Source: Flavobacterium piscisymbiosum (lineage in GTDB: Bacteria > Bacteroidota > Bacteroidia > Flavobacteriales > Flavobacteriaceae). Taken from it: a stretch of DNA of 64,000 bases. Shown here piece by piece: positions 8,446 to 17,420 of the stretch. A program made the translations under genes and the position numbers. The notes under the pieces are model-generated. The model did not search any database, was not told where the DNA came from, and was given only the letters and a program-made list of their open reading frames with translations. The DNA is taken from the NCBI RefSeq assembly GCF_020905295.1, contig NZ_JAJJMM010000001.1:1550001-1614000 (forward strand). The letters run 5' to 3'. The first letter of the stretch is position 1; every line of letters starts with the position of its first letter.

Positions 8446-8514
8446 TCCGAATTTTTTACGCAAAAAAGCGCCACTAACAAACCCAAAACTATTTATAATT
8501 TTAACCTTTATTGA

Positions 8515-10176
8515 ATGAAAAAAATTACTTTCTTTTTTCTCTTATTTCTTTCACAAATTACTTTTGGCCAAGCCAAAATTACAGAAAACGAAAAACTTGC
8601 CGCAACCTGTAAAGTTTGGGGTTTCTTAAAATACTATCATCCGGTTGTTGCGGCAGGTAAAACAAATTGGGATGAACAGCTTTTTAAAGTATTGCCTAAA
8701 ATAGAAAAAGCCTCAACTAAAGAAGAATATTCATTAGTAATAGAAAAATGGATAGACGAATTAGGTGAAGTTCCGGTGAACAAACCGCTTGCTGATGATC
8801 CTAAAAGAGATTATTTTGATAAAAATTTCAGTTTAGACTGGACACAAAAAGATAAATTGTTTTCTAAAAATCTTTCAAAGAAATTGAAATTTATTACTGA
8901 AAACAGATTTCAGGGCGCAAACTATTATGTAAATCGCGATGGAAAAGAAACTGTTCCGCTGCAATTTGTAAATGAACCGGAATATGCCGAATTTCAATGG
9001 ACGGATAAAAATTTACGACTTTTAGCATTATATCGCTTTTGGAATTACGTAGAGTATTTCTTTCCATACAAATATGTAATGGATCAAAACTGGGATGAAG
9101 CTTTGGTTGAAATAGTACCACAGATCGCCAATCCAAAGTCTGAAAAAGAGTTTTTACTTGCCATGCGCGAAATCTCTATGAAACTTAATGATTCGCACGC
9201 CGCAACTATTAATATGGATATGTTTAAATATTTGGGCGGCGAGAAATATCCGGCTTTCTCAACCAGATTTGTAAAGAATAAATCTGTAATTATAAACTTA
9301 GCCAATGACTCTCTGGCAAAGATAGACGATTTAAAAATTGGCGATATTATTACTAAACTTGATGGCGTAAGCATTAAAGATAAAGTAGAAGAATTTTCAA
9401 AATATTCGCAAGGTTCTAATAAACCGGCAGCCGCCATTAATGCAAATTTTGTAATGTTTACAGGAAATGACGATGAATTTGAAATTGAGTTTATTAGAGA
9501 TAATGTAACTTCAGTAAAAAAAGTGCATCGCTATCCAAATGAAAAAATCAAGCGTACACCGCCAAAAAGTAGTACAAAAAAATGGGAAATTTTAGACCAG
9601 AATATTGGTCTAATCAGAATGTCTAAAGTACCAAAAGGAGATGTTCCCCAAATGATGGAAGAGCTAAAAAATACCAAAAGTATTATTTTTGATGTTAGAG
9701 CAAGACCAACTGAGACTGATTTTTTAGTGAGTGACTATTTAAATTCAGAGCCAAAACCAATTTTAAGGTCGTTATATCAGGATTTAAGCTACCCGGGGCG
9801 TTATTATTTTAATAATGTGATGCAGGAATGTGGAAAAATCAATACAGATTATTACAAAGGAAAAGTAATTGTTTTGGTTGGGCCAGGAACACATAGTTTT
9901 GGCGAACAAACAGCAATGAGCCTTCAAACAGCACCAAACGCGACTGTTATCGGTACTCAAACTTCTGGGGCTGACGGACCAAATTATCTTTTCACTATTA
10001 TAAAAGGTTTTGATTCCAGCTTTACATCTTCGGGTGTTTTTTATCCTAATAAAAAAGAAACCCAGCGTATAGGTATTGTTCCTGACATTACTGTTAAGCC
10101 AACGATTTTAGGTGTTCAGCAAGGAAAAGATGAAGTTTTTGAACGTGCTGTATTATTTGCTAAAACAGGGAAATAG
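8515..10176 (+). CDS. Secreted S41-family peptidase, tandem copy 2
   Basis: 553 aa, colinear with the preceding gene along its length: same signal peptide, KVWGFLKYYHP, PDZ region (GDIITKLDGVSIKDKVEEF), and S41 domain with Ser461 in THSFGE, His228 in LNDSH and GTQTSGADG. Divergence is greatest in the PDZ and in the substrate-facing middle, which suggests different substrates. The 44-bp upstream segment 8471-8514 copies 6752-6795. Neither copy has a lipobox. The two could be co-transcribed or separately initiated from the duplicated leader. Confidence 0.88.
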   Translation: MKKITFFFLLFLSQITFGQAKITENEKLAATCKVWGFLKYYHPVVAAGKTNWDEQLFKVLPKIEKASTKEEYSLVIEKWIDELGEVPVNKPLADDPKRDYFDKNFSLDWTQKDKLFSKNLSKKLKFITENRFQGANYYVNRDGKETVPLQFVNEPEYAEFQWTDKNLRLLALYRFWNYVEYFFPYKYVMDQNWDEALVEIVPQIANPKSEKEFLLAMREISMKLNDSHAATINMDMFKYLGGEKYPAFSTRFVKNKSVIINLANDSLAKIDDLKIGDIITKLDGVSIKDKVEEFSKYSQGSNKPAAAINANFVMFTGNDDEFEIEFIRDNVTSVKKVHRYPNEKIKRTPPKSSTKKWEILDQNIGLIRMSKVPKGDVPQMMEELKNTKSIIFDVRARPTETDFLVSDYLNSEPKPILRSLYQDLSYPGRYYFNNVMQECGKINTDYYKGKVIVLVGPGTHSFGEQTAMSLQTAPNATVIGTQTSGADGPNYLFTIIKGFDSSFTSSGVFYPNKKETQRIGIVPDITVKPTILGVQQGKDEVFERAVLFAKTGK

Positions 10177-10199
10177 TTTTTTTTATCACTTGCTTTGTC

Positions 10200-10460
10200 A
10201 GACTGAGCGAAGTCGAATTCCTGCAACGAGATGGAACGCAGATGACTCGGATTCACTTCGTGAAAACACGGATTTTACAGATTTTTTTTAAACATTCTTT
10301 TAAACGGAACCACCTTTGTCAAAGTTCAAACTTTGACAAAGGTTTACACACAATGTTATCATCCTGACAAAGGAAGGCGATAGAATAATAAACAAGCAAC
10401 AAAAAATCCGTGCACATCCGCGTTTTCACGAAGTGAATCCGTGCTATCCGTGTGCCATTT
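10200..10460. repeat. Cluster of dispersed intergenic repeats
   Basis: The gap 10177-10520 holds no gene. It contains a GACTGAGCGAAGTCGAA half-element (10201-10217), an inverted copy of the 94-bp repeat core (10236-10272), a perfect 15-bp hairpin ACCTTTGTCAAAGTT (10312-10326 with 10329-10343, 2-nt loop) and a direct copy of the 94-bp core (10403-10458). Together with the copies at 6416-6670 these flank the S41 pair. Confidence 0.7.
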
Positions 10461-10468
10461 CGTCAAGA

Positions 10469-10500
10469 TTGGGAAAGTTTTTAATATTGTCGTAATTTTG
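10469..10500 (+). promoter_or_regulatory. Bacteroidota-type promoter before the TatD gene
   Basis: TTG at 10469-10471, 21-nt spacer, TAATTTTG at 10493-10500, a match to the TAnnTTTG -7 element. The TTG start codon follows 21 bp later. The spacer is slightly longer than the usual 19. Confidence 0.5.
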
Positions 10501-10520
10501 AACCTTTAAAAATTAAACAA

Positions 10521-11300
10521 TTGAATTCAACACCCATAATTACCGATACACATACACACCTATATTCTGAAGAGTTTGATCAGGATCGCGACGAAATGAT
10601 GCAAAGAGCCATAAATGCAGGAGTAACTCGCTTTTTTATTCCCGCTATTGATGCTGCTGCAACGCAATCTATGTACGATTTAGAACAAAATTATCCTGAT
10701 AATGTATTCCTGATGATGGGTTTGCATCCCACTTACGTGAAAGATAATTACGAAGACGAGTTAAAACACGTAGAAACCGAACTGGCAAAAAGAAAGTTTT
10801 ATGCCGTTGGCGAAATCGGGATCGATTTATATTGGGATAAAACACATTTGAAAGAGCAGCAAATCGCCTTCAAGAGGCAAATTCAGTTAGCCAAACAATA
10901 TAAATTGCCTATCGTAATACATTGTCGTGAGGCTTTTGATGAGATTTTTGAAGTGCTCGAAGAAGAGAAATCAGATGATTTGTTTGGGATTTTTCATTGT
11001 TTTTCAGGAACGCACGAACAGGCACTTCAGGCGATATCTTACAATATGAAGTTGGGAATTGGTGGAGTTGTAACATTTAAAAATGGAAAAATAGATCAGT
11101 TTTTAAATCAAATCGATTTGAAACATATCGTTTTAGAAACAGATTCTCCTTATTTAGCGCCAATTCCGTATCGCGGAAAACGCAATGAAAGCAGTTATTT
11201 GGTAAATGTTATTTCTAAATTGGCAGATCTCTATGATGTTTCTGAAGAGGAAATTGCACAACGAACAACACAAAATTCTGTAAACGTTTTCGGGATTTAA
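10521..11300 (+). CDS. tatD: TatD-family metal-dependent DNase
   Basis: 259 aa, typical TatD length. The metal-binding HxH is at residues 11-13 (ITDTHTHLY), followed by AVGEIGIDLYWD, IVIHCREAFDE, FHCFSG and the C-terminal ETDSPYLAP. TatD proteins are cytoplasmic 3'-5' exonucleases that act in DNA repair and turnover. The frame starts with TTG; no ATG lies in frame upstream of the HxH, so a TTG start is the best choice. The gene leads a cluster with the acyltransferase and asparaginase genes. Confidence 0.92.
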   Translation: MNSTPIITDTHTHLYSEEFDQDRDEMMQRAINAGVTRFFIPAIDAAATQSMYDLEQNYPDNVFLMMGLHPTYVKDNYEDELKHVETELAKRKFYAVGEIGIDLYWDKTHLKEQQIAFKRQIQLAKQYKLPIVIHCREAFDEIFEVLEEEKSDDLFGIFHCFSGTHEQALQAISYNMKLGIGGVVTFKNGKIDQFLNQIDLKHIVLETDSPYLAPIPYRGKRNESSYLVNVISKLADLYDVSEEEIAQRTTQNSVNVFGI

Positions 11301-11364
11301 TTTATACCTTACAATAGTTTAATTTTTTTTTTGTTCTTTTGCCCACTTAAAACCAATATAAATA

Positions 11365-12501
11365 ATGCAGAGATTTGATGCCATTCGACCGTTTTATGAT
11401 TCTGAAATAAATGAAGCCCTTCATGGTGTTGCCAATCATCCGATGATGAAAGCCATGATGAACTTTACTTTTCCGGAAGTAGAAGATCAAGTTTGGAAAG
11501 AGCAATTGAAGAAAACACATTCGATACGTGATTTTCAATGCAACTTTATTTATAACACAGTACAAAAAGTTCTGGAGAAAAGCTCCGAAGGACTTACAAC
11601 TTCAGGTTTCGAGAAACTGGAAAAAAACACTTCATATTTATTTGTTTCTAATCATAGAGACATTCTTTTAGATACAACCTTATTAAACGTTTGCCTTTTC
11701 GAACATGGTTTAGTCATGACAGCATCGGCAATTGGAGACAATTTGGTTAAAAAAGCATTTCTGAGCACTTTGGCAAAACTGAATAGAAACTTTTTGGTTT
11801 TAAGAGGTTTAACGCCAAGAGAAATGCTGCAAAGTTCAAAATTATTATCTGAATATATTGGTCAGTTGTTGCTTCGCGAAAATCGTTCAGTTTGGATCGC
11901 ACAAAGAGAAGGCCGTACGAAAGACGGAAATGACGAAACCAATCCGGGAGTCCTTAAAATGATCGGAATGGGTTCTGACGAAGCCAATTTGATGGATTAT
12001 TTTAAGAAATTAAAGATCGTTCCGGTTTCTATTTCCTACGAATATGATCCTACAGATGTGCTGAAAATGCCACAATTAATGGCAGAAGCAAACAACGAAG
12101 TTTATATTAAAGAAAAAAATGAGGATTTCATGACCATTTTAAGTGGTATTATGGGAACCAAAAAAAGAATACACATTTCTGTTGGAGATGTTCTCGATAC
12201 TGAAATTGATCAGATTGTGGCAGAAAATGACAATGCCAACAAACAAATTCAGGCTTTGGCACAAGTTATTGATGATTCGGTTTTAAAGAATTATCAATTA
12301 TGGCCAACGAATTTTATAGCTTACGACATTTTAAACGAAACGAATAAATTCTCACATTTATACAAAGACAGTGAAAAATCACTTTTTGAGCGTCGTTTAG
12401 AAATGCGTATCGGAAGCGATAATCCTGTTACCAGACAAGGATTTTTATCGATGTATGCGAATCCCGTTGTCAATAAATTAAAATACCAGGATGTCATCTA
12501 A
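11365..12501 (+). CDS. PlsC-like 1-acylglycerol-3-phosphate acyltransferase
   Basis: 378 aa. The acyltransferase box is VSNHRDILLD (His97), in which the conserved Asp falls one residue later than in the standard HX4D; I believe this is usual for the long Bacteroidota type. A second block, WIAQREGRTKDGND, matches the glycerol-phosphate-binding region. There is no membrane segment, so it is a peripheral enzyme on the inner membrane. The likely role is acyl transfer to lysophosphatidate or a similar lysolipid. Its 3' end overlaps the asparaginase gene by 11 bp, which indicates coupling. Confidence 0.85.
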   Translation: MQRFDAIRPFYDSEINEALHGVANHPMMKAMMNFTFPEVEDQVWKEQLKKTHSIRDFQCNFIYNTVQKVLEKSSEGLTTSGFEKLEKNTSYLFVSNHRDILLDTTLLNVCLFEHGLVMTASAIGDNLVKKAFLSTLAKLNRNFLVLRGLTPREMLQSSKLLSEYIGQLLLRENRSVWIAQREGRTKDGNDETNPGVLKMIGMGSDEANLMDYFKKLKIVPVSISYEYDPTDVLKMPQLMAEANNEVYIKEKNEDFMTILSGIMGTKKRIHISVGDVLDTEIDQIVAENDNANKQIQALAQVIDDSVLKNYQLWPTNFIAYDILNETNKFSHLYKDSEKSLFERRLEMRIGSDNPVTRQGFLSMYANPVVNKLKYQDVI

Positions 12502-13522
12502 AGCTAAAATATTGCTAATTTATACCGGAGGAACTATCGGTATGAGCAAAGATTTTGAGACAGGTGCGCTCAAAGCGTTCAACTTTGGAAAATTATTGCA
12601 AAAAATTCCCGAAATCAAACAATTAGATTGTGAGATTGAGACTGTTTCATTTGAAGATCCGATAGATTCATCGAACATGAATCCTGCAGAATGGACAAAA
12701 ATTGCTGAAATCATCGAAGAAAATTATGTTTCTTTTGACGGATTTGTTGTTCTTCATGGTTCAGATACCATGTCATATTCAGCTTCTGCATTGAGTTTTA
12801 TGCTTGAGAATTTAGCAAAACCAGTCGTGTTTACAGGATCGCAATTACCAATTGGAGATTTGCGTACCGATGCTAAAGAAAACCTGATTACGGCCATTCA
12901 GATTGCGTCTCTTCAGGAAAACGGAAAACCGGTCATCACCGAAGTTTGTTTGTATTTTGAATATAAATTGTACCGCGGTAACCGAACTTCAAAAGTAAAT
13001 GCAGAACATTTTAAAGCATTTACAGCGCCAAATTATCCTGAATTGGTAGAATCTGGCGTACATCTTACATTAAACAGACATTTATTTCTTCCTATAAAAG
13101 AAAATGCCAATTTGATTGTTCATAAAAACCTTGACAATCATGTTGCTATCATAAAAATGTTTCCCGGAATGAGCGAAATTGTTTTGTCGTCGATTCTGGC
13201 TATCAAAGATTTAAAAGGAATCGTGCTGGAAACTTACGGCTCAGGAAACGCCCCAACCGAAGATTGGTTTTTGAATTTGATTCAGAAAGCCATTCAGTCT
13301 GGTTTGCACATCGTGAACGTAACACAATGTTCCGGCGGAAGTGTCAATATGGGACAATACGAAACCAGTACTGCCTTAAAATCTCTTGGCGTTATCTCAG
13401 GAAAAGACATTACTACCGAAGCCGCAATTACAAAATTAATGTATTTGTTAGGTCACAATATTTCAAAAGAAGATTTTAAAAATGTTTTCGAAACGGCTTT
13501 GAGAGGGGAAATCTCATTGTAA
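12491..13522 (+). CDS. ansA: Type I L-asparaginase
   Basis: 343 aa. The first catalytic Thr is in YTGGTIGM (residues 11-18). The second catalytic block is HGSDTMSYSASALSFML, followed by KPVVFTGSQLPIG and TDAKENL. There is no signal peptide, which fits the cytoplasmic, low-affinity type I enzyme converting Asn to Asp and ammonia. It overlaps the upstream acyltransferase gene by 11 bp and is followed by a strong hairpin. Confidence 0.93.
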   Translation: MSSKAKILLIYTGGTIGMSKDFETGALKAFNFGKLLQKIPEIKQLDCEIETVSFEDPIDSSNMNPAEWTKIAEIIEENYVSFDGFVVLHGSDTMSYSASALSFMLENLAKPVVFTGSQLPIGDLRTDAKENLITAIQIASLQENGKPVITEVCLYFEYKLYRGNRTSKVNAEHFKAFTAPNYPELVESGVHLTLNRHLFLPIKENANLIVHKNLDNHVAIIKMFPGMSEIVLSSILAIKDLKGIVLETYGSGNAPTEDWFLNLIQKAIQSGLHIVNVTQCSGGSVNMGQYETSTALKSLGVISGKDITTEAAITKLMYLLGHNISKEDFKNVFETALRGEISL

Positions 13523-13538
13523 ATAAAATTTCAATATT

Positions 13539-13597
13539 AAATTCCAAATTCCAAAAACGAGAATTAAATCTCAAGATTGGAATTTGGAATTTTTTTA
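13539..13597 (+). terminator. Terminator-like hairpin made of AATTCCA repeats
   Basis: Arms AAATTCCAAATTCCAA (13539-13554) and its exact inverse (13577-13592) are followed by a T-run to 13597, 17 bp after the asparaginase stop. Each arm is itself two copies of a 7-bp unit; the same unit occurs at 42310-42390 and 13869-13890. Confidence 0.7.
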
Positions 13598-13630
13598 GTA
13601 ATTGGAGTTTCCTTTTCGCTTTAAAGTTCT

Positions 13631-13860
13631 TTACTATATAAGTGATGTAAGTTCATTTAATTAAAGTGTTTTATATCCAGTTTGTCATTTCGAGGAACGA
13701 TAAATCCTCGCAAGTAGCTCCGTTCCTAAAAGCCAATCTTTGTCGAGTTTATAACGAGGATTTCTCCCTCCGGTCGAAATGACAAAATTGTAGATAATTG
13801 GAATCCAGATTGAGATTATTTAACCTTAACTTATAATTTCTTATATCACTTATATGGTTT
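13631..13860. repeat. Nested palindromic element, second copy of the ATATAAG family
   Basis: Outer arms ATATAAGTGATGTAAG (13636-13651) and its inverse with one mismatch (13840-13855). Inner arms TTTGTCATTTCGA (13681-13693) and its exact inverse (13774-13786). The architecture matches the element at 890-1096: outer ATATAAG-type arms around an inner hairpin, here with a different core. The gap 13523-13888 has no gene. Confidence 0.7.
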
Positions 13861-13888
13861 AAATCACGCTTTCCTTGGAATTTGGAAT

Positions 13889-15130
13889 TTAAATTTTGGT
13901 ATTTCTGTATTCAACCTGACAACTCTCCAATTCTTCCTCAGAACTATGTCTTTTATAATACACATAAACAATCACCGAAAGAATACAAATAATTCCCTGA
14001 ATCGCCACTGTATTTCTGGTTCCTATAATATGTGAAACATAGCCAATAATCAAACTTCCAACAGGAATCATTCCCTGATACGCCATCAAATAGTAACTAA
14101 TACTTCTGGAACGCATGTTTACCGTACTTTGTGTCTGAATGTAAATATTGATAGATGAGGTTTGTGCCATCATACCCACACCACTCAACGCCATACAAAT
14201 AAGTGCAACAGTTAAACTATTCGAATAGGCGAGGATAATGATGCTAAAACCTAATAATAAACTGGCAGCAATCATTATTTTCCCCATATTATCTGCTTTT
14301 TTAAGATTAGCCAAATAAATAGCTGATAAAATAGATCCAATTCCGGCGGCGCTTTCGAACCAACTGAAAGTTTGAGCATTTCCGCTAAAAATATCTTTCG
14401 CAAAAACCGGCATTAAAGTATTAAAAGAAATCACAAACAAACTGCTGCACATTAACATCAGAAGCATTTTGGCCATTTCGGTTTCTTTTCTCACGTAATC
14501 CAATCCTTCAATAAAATCATCATACATTTTCATTTTTTCCGTTGCTTTAATATGCGGTGTGATTTTCATCATCAATAACGAAATCAGAACAGGAATGTAG
14601 CTTAAAAAGTTTCCAATAAAACAAATGTCTTCCCCGTAATTGTGCAGAATAATTCCGGCTAATGCAGGACCGGCAATTCGGGCAAAATTATTTAATGTGG
14701 AGTTTAGGGCAACCGCATTTGGCAAATCTTCTTCATTATCTACAATATCAATCATCATGGTTTGTCTGCAAGTCATGTCGAAAGAATTGATGATTCCCTG
14801 AATTAAACTTAAGGCCAGAATAAAATTGATGTTGTATATTTTTAAGTAAATCATTAATGCCAAAGCTCCGGCCTGAAGCATTGCCAAAGATTGTAATAAG
14901 ATCATGGCGCGGTGTTTATCATAACGCCCAATAATACTTCCTGCCAAAGGTGCCAGAAATAAAGACGGAATCATACTCAAAAAAGTCGCTAATCCTAATA
15001 AAAAAACAGAACCCGTAACGCTGTAAACCATCCAACTTACGGCTGTTTTTTGAAGCCAGGTGCCAATTACCGAAACCGATTGTCCGTAAAAGAATAACTT
15101 GAAGTTTTTTGATTTTAACGCTTTAAACAT
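13889..15130 (-). CDS. MFS transporter, EntS/MFS_3-like exporter
   Basis: 413 aa, 11-12 hydrophobic segments. The start MFKALKSKNFKLFFYGQSVS, then IGTWLQKTAVSWMVY and FLAPLAGSIIGRYDKHRAM, is typical of the MFS_3 group that includes enterobactin and macrolide exporters; the GRYDKHR loop is the TM2-3 motif. It is an inner-membrane proton-driven exporter with unknown substrate. It is divergent from a LysR regulator with 91 bp between the starts, so that regulator probably controls it. Confidence 0.88.
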   Translation of the reverse strand: MFKALKSKNFKLFFYGQSVSVIGTWLQKTAVSWMVYSVTGSVFLLGLATFLSMIPSLFLAPLAGSIIGRYDKHRAMILLQSLAMLQAGALALMIYLKIYNINFILALSLIQGIINSFDMTCRQTMMIDIVDNEEDLPNAVALNSTLNNFARIAGPALAGIILHNYGEDICFIGNFLSYIPVLISLLMMKITPHIKATEKMKMYDDFIEGLDYVRKETEMAKMLLMLMCSSLFVISFNTLMPVFAKDIFSGNAQTFSWFESAAGIGSILSAIYLANLKKADNMGKIMIAASLLLGFSIIILAYSNSLTVALICMALSGVGMMAQTSSINIYIQTQSTVNMRSRSISYYLMAYQGMIPVGSLIIGYVSHIIGTRNTVAIQGIICILSVIVYVYYKRHSSEEELESCQVEYRNTKI

Positions 15131-15221
15131 GATGCCTGATATTTTTTTACAAAGTTCGGAATTAGTATTTCATTAGAAAAATTAATAATTTTACTGATAA
15201 TGAGTATTAAAACTTATCGAT

Positions 15222-16094
15222 ATGGAAATTTATCAATTAGAATATTTTATTAAAACGGCTGAAGTACTGCATTTTACAAAAGCAGCCGAATTGTGTTTTG
15301 TCACACAATCGGGCTTGTCGCAACAAATAAAAAAGTTAGAGGAAGAACTCGGGATGCCTTTATTTATAAGGATTGGAAAGAAAGTGCAGCTTACCGAAGC
15401 GGGATCTGTATTCCTGATTCATGCCAAACAAGTAATCGAAAATGTGCAAAGTGGTAAACAGGCGATCGATGATTTGAACCAAATGATTGGCGGAGAATTA
15501 CGAATTGGCGTTACCTACATTTTTGGACTTTTGGTTTTGCCCATCGTCAACTTGTTTGCAAAAACATATCCGAATTTAAAGATTGTGGTTGAATATGGCT
15601 CAACGGAACCTTTAGAAACTAAATTATTAAATAATGAGCTGGATTTGGTTTTGGTAATTTCATCCAAAGAGATAAAAGAAACCATTCAGAAAATCCCATT
15701 ATTTAGGTCAAATCTGGTTATGGCGGTTGCAAAAACACATCCGTTGGCGACTTTAGATAAAATTTCCTTTAAAAAAATAGGGGAATATCCGCTTGTTTTG
15801 CCTGTAAGAGGATTTAGTTCAAGAGAATTTCTGGATGAATTGTTTTTAAAAAATAATATGAAACCCAAAGTTTCGATCGAATTAAATGCAGTTCATGCCC
15901 TTTTGCAATTGGTAGAAGAGAGCGATTGGGTGACAATTGTAACCGAGAAAGCCCTAAAAGGCTGGGATAATCTAAAAGCAATAGCCATTACAGGAGTTCC
16001 AACGCAAAGAGATTCCTTTATGTTAACGATCGAAGGAGCTTATCAAAAAAAGGCCGTAAAATTGTTTATGGAAGAATTTAGAAAAAGTATGTAA
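15222..16094 (+). CDS. LysR-family transcriptional regulator
   Basis: 290 aa. Residues 1-60 are the LysR winged HTH (MEIYQLEYFIKTAEVLHFTK, then CFVTQSGLSQQIKKLEEELG). Residues 90-290 are the periplasmic-binding-like effector domain, CynR/OxyR-type (GELRIGVTYIFG..LPIVNLF). It probably activates or represses the divergent MFS gene in response to a small effector. An AT-rich dyad, ATTAATAAT near 15183, lies in the shared intergenic region and is a weak operator candidate. Confidence 0.92.
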   Translation: MEIYQLEYFIKTAEVLHFTKAAELCFVTQSGLSQQIKKLEEELGMPLFIRIGKKVQLTEAGSVFLIHAKQVIENVQSGKQAIDDLNQMIGGELRIGVTYIFGLLVLPIVNLFAKTYPNLKIVVEYGSTEPLETKLLNNELDLVLVISSKEIKETIQKIPLFRSNLVMAVAKTHPLATLDKISFKKIGEYPLVLPVRGFSSREFLDELFLKNNMKPKVSIELNAVHALLQLVEESDWVTIVTEKALKGWDNLKAIAITGVPTQRDSFMLTIEGAYQKKAVKLFMEEFRKSM

Positions 16095-16154
16095 AGTAAT
16101 ATCAGATTTTGTTTTTCTAAGTCAGATTTTTTTGTGTTCTTTGCAGACCAATTT

Positions 16155-16241
16155 AGAGAGGTGTCCGAGTGGTTGAAGGAGCTAGCCTGGAAAGCTAGTA
16201 TATGGGTAACTGTATCGTGGGTTCGAATCCCATCCTCTCTG
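16155..16241 (+). tRNA. tRNA-Ser(GGA)
   Basis: The acceptor stem AGAGAGG (16155-16161) pairs with CCTCTCT (16234-16240), discriminator G. The anticodon arm is CTAGC, loop CTGGAAA, GCTAG, giving anticodon GGA. A long variable arm precedes GTGGGTTCGAATCCCAT, the T arm. CCA is not encoded. The long variable arm and anticodon identify serine. Confidence 0.95.
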
Positions 16242-16267
16242 CAAATTTTTTAAGTTAAATAATACCA

Positions 16268-16298
16268 AACCCCGAAATCTGTATTTCGGGGTTTTTTT
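16268..16298 (+). terminator. Terminator after tRNA-Ser
   Basis: AACCCCGAAAT, 4-nt loop, ATTTCGGGGTT followed by a T-run; 11-bp perfect stem starting 27 bp after the tRNA. Confidence 0.9.
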
Positions 16299-16368
16299 AT
16301 TAACTTTCTCTAATTATTAGATCTATTGTTTCTTTTGTAATGATCTCAATGAAAAACTTCTTTTTAAG

Positions 16369-17367
16369 ATGGAAAAACAAGAACTTATTTTTTACAATAC
16401 TGCCGATGGAAAGTCTAATGTGATTCTTCTCGCTAGAGATGGAGATGTGTGGATGAACCAAAATCAACTAGCAGAACTTTTTGACACCTCTAAGCAAAAT
16501 ATAAGTCTGCATATTATAAATGTCTTTAAAGATAAGGAGTTAGATGAATATTCAGTTATAAAAGATTACTTGACAACTGCCTCTGATGGTAAAAAATATA
16601 ATGTTGCATTCTATTCTTTAGCTATGATCTTGGCAATCGGTTTTAGAGTGCGAAGTAAAAGAGGAACCCAGTTTAGACAATGGGCAAATCAAAACCTGCA
16701 GGAATATATGATTAAGGGTTTTGTTATGGATGATGAACGCCTTAAAAACCCAAACGGAAGATCGGATTACTTTGATGAATTACTCGCACGAATTAGGGAT
16801 ATTCGGGCTTCTGAAAAAAGATTTTATCAAAAAATTCGCGATTTGTTTACTTTAAGCAGTGACTATGACACTACGGATAAAGCTACCCAAATGTTTTTTG
16901 CTGATACACAAAATAAAATGTTATATGCAATTACAAGAAAAACGGCAGCTGAAATAATTGTTTCACGGGCTAATGCCGATGCACCAAATATGGCATTAAC
17001 AAACTGGAAAGGAAATATTGTACGTAAACAAGATATTTATATAGCAAAAAATTATCTTACTGTTGATGAAATAGACACACTAAATCGTTTTGTAGTTGTA
17101 TTTCTTGAAACTGCTGAATTGAGAGCAAAAAACAGGCAAGATATTACAATGAATTTCTGGAAAACAAATGTTGACAGAATTATAGAGTTTAACGATAAAG
17201 AAGTTCTTACCCACAAAGGTAATGTGACTCATTTGCAGATGGAAGAAAAAGTAGATGCTATTTATGAAGCCTTTCATAAACAGCGAAAACATGTCGATGC
17301 TAAAAAAGCAGATGAACAAGATTTTGAAGAACTGAAACGTTTAGAAGACAGACTTAAAAATAAATAA
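16369..17367 (+). CDS. RhuM-family protein
   Basis: 332 aa. The N-terminal part reads GDVWMNQNQLAELFDTSKQN, an HTH-like DNA-binding region, then AFYSLAMILAIGFRVRSKRG and FRQWANQNLQEYMIKGFVMD, the hallmark of the RhuM (virulence RhuM family) proteins first noted in Salmonella pathogenicity island 3. A long helical region and a charged C-terminus follow. Biochemical function is unknown; relatives often sit in genomic islands and near restriction or toxin genes. Here it stands alone just after a tRNA-Ser, a classic integration hotspot, but no integrase or direct repeat of the tRNA end is visible. Confidence 0.85.
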   Translation: MEKQELIFYNTADGKSNVILLARDGDVWMNQNQLAELFDTSKQNISLHIINVFKDKELDEYSVIKDYLTTASDGKKYNVAFYSLAMILAIGFRVRSKRGTQFRQWANQNLQEYMIKGFVMDDERLKNPNGRSDYFDELLARIRDIRASEKRFYQKIRDLFTLSSDYDTTDKATQMFFADTQNKMLYAITRKTAAEIIVSRANADAPNMALTNWKGNIVRKQDIYIAKNYLTVDEIDTLNRFVVVFLETAELRAKNRQDITMNFWKTNVDRIIEFNDKEVLTHKGNVTHLQMEEKVDAIYEAFHKQRKHVDAKKADEQDFEELKRLEDRLKNK

Positions 17368-17385
17368 AACGGATTTTTGAAAAAG

Positions 17386-17417
17386 TCTTTTGTAAAAATC
17401 TCACAAAAGATTTTTTT
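17386..17417 (+). terminator. Terminator after the RhuM gene
   Basis: TCTTTTGT (17386-17393) pairs with ACAAAAGA (17403-17410), followed by seven Ts. It lies between two convergent genes. Confidence 0.75.
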
Positions 17418-17420
17418 ATT

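Noticed and set aside
16141..17420. Complete genomic island at tRNA-Ser
   Set aside because: No integrase, no duplicated tRNA end and only one candidate cargo gene.
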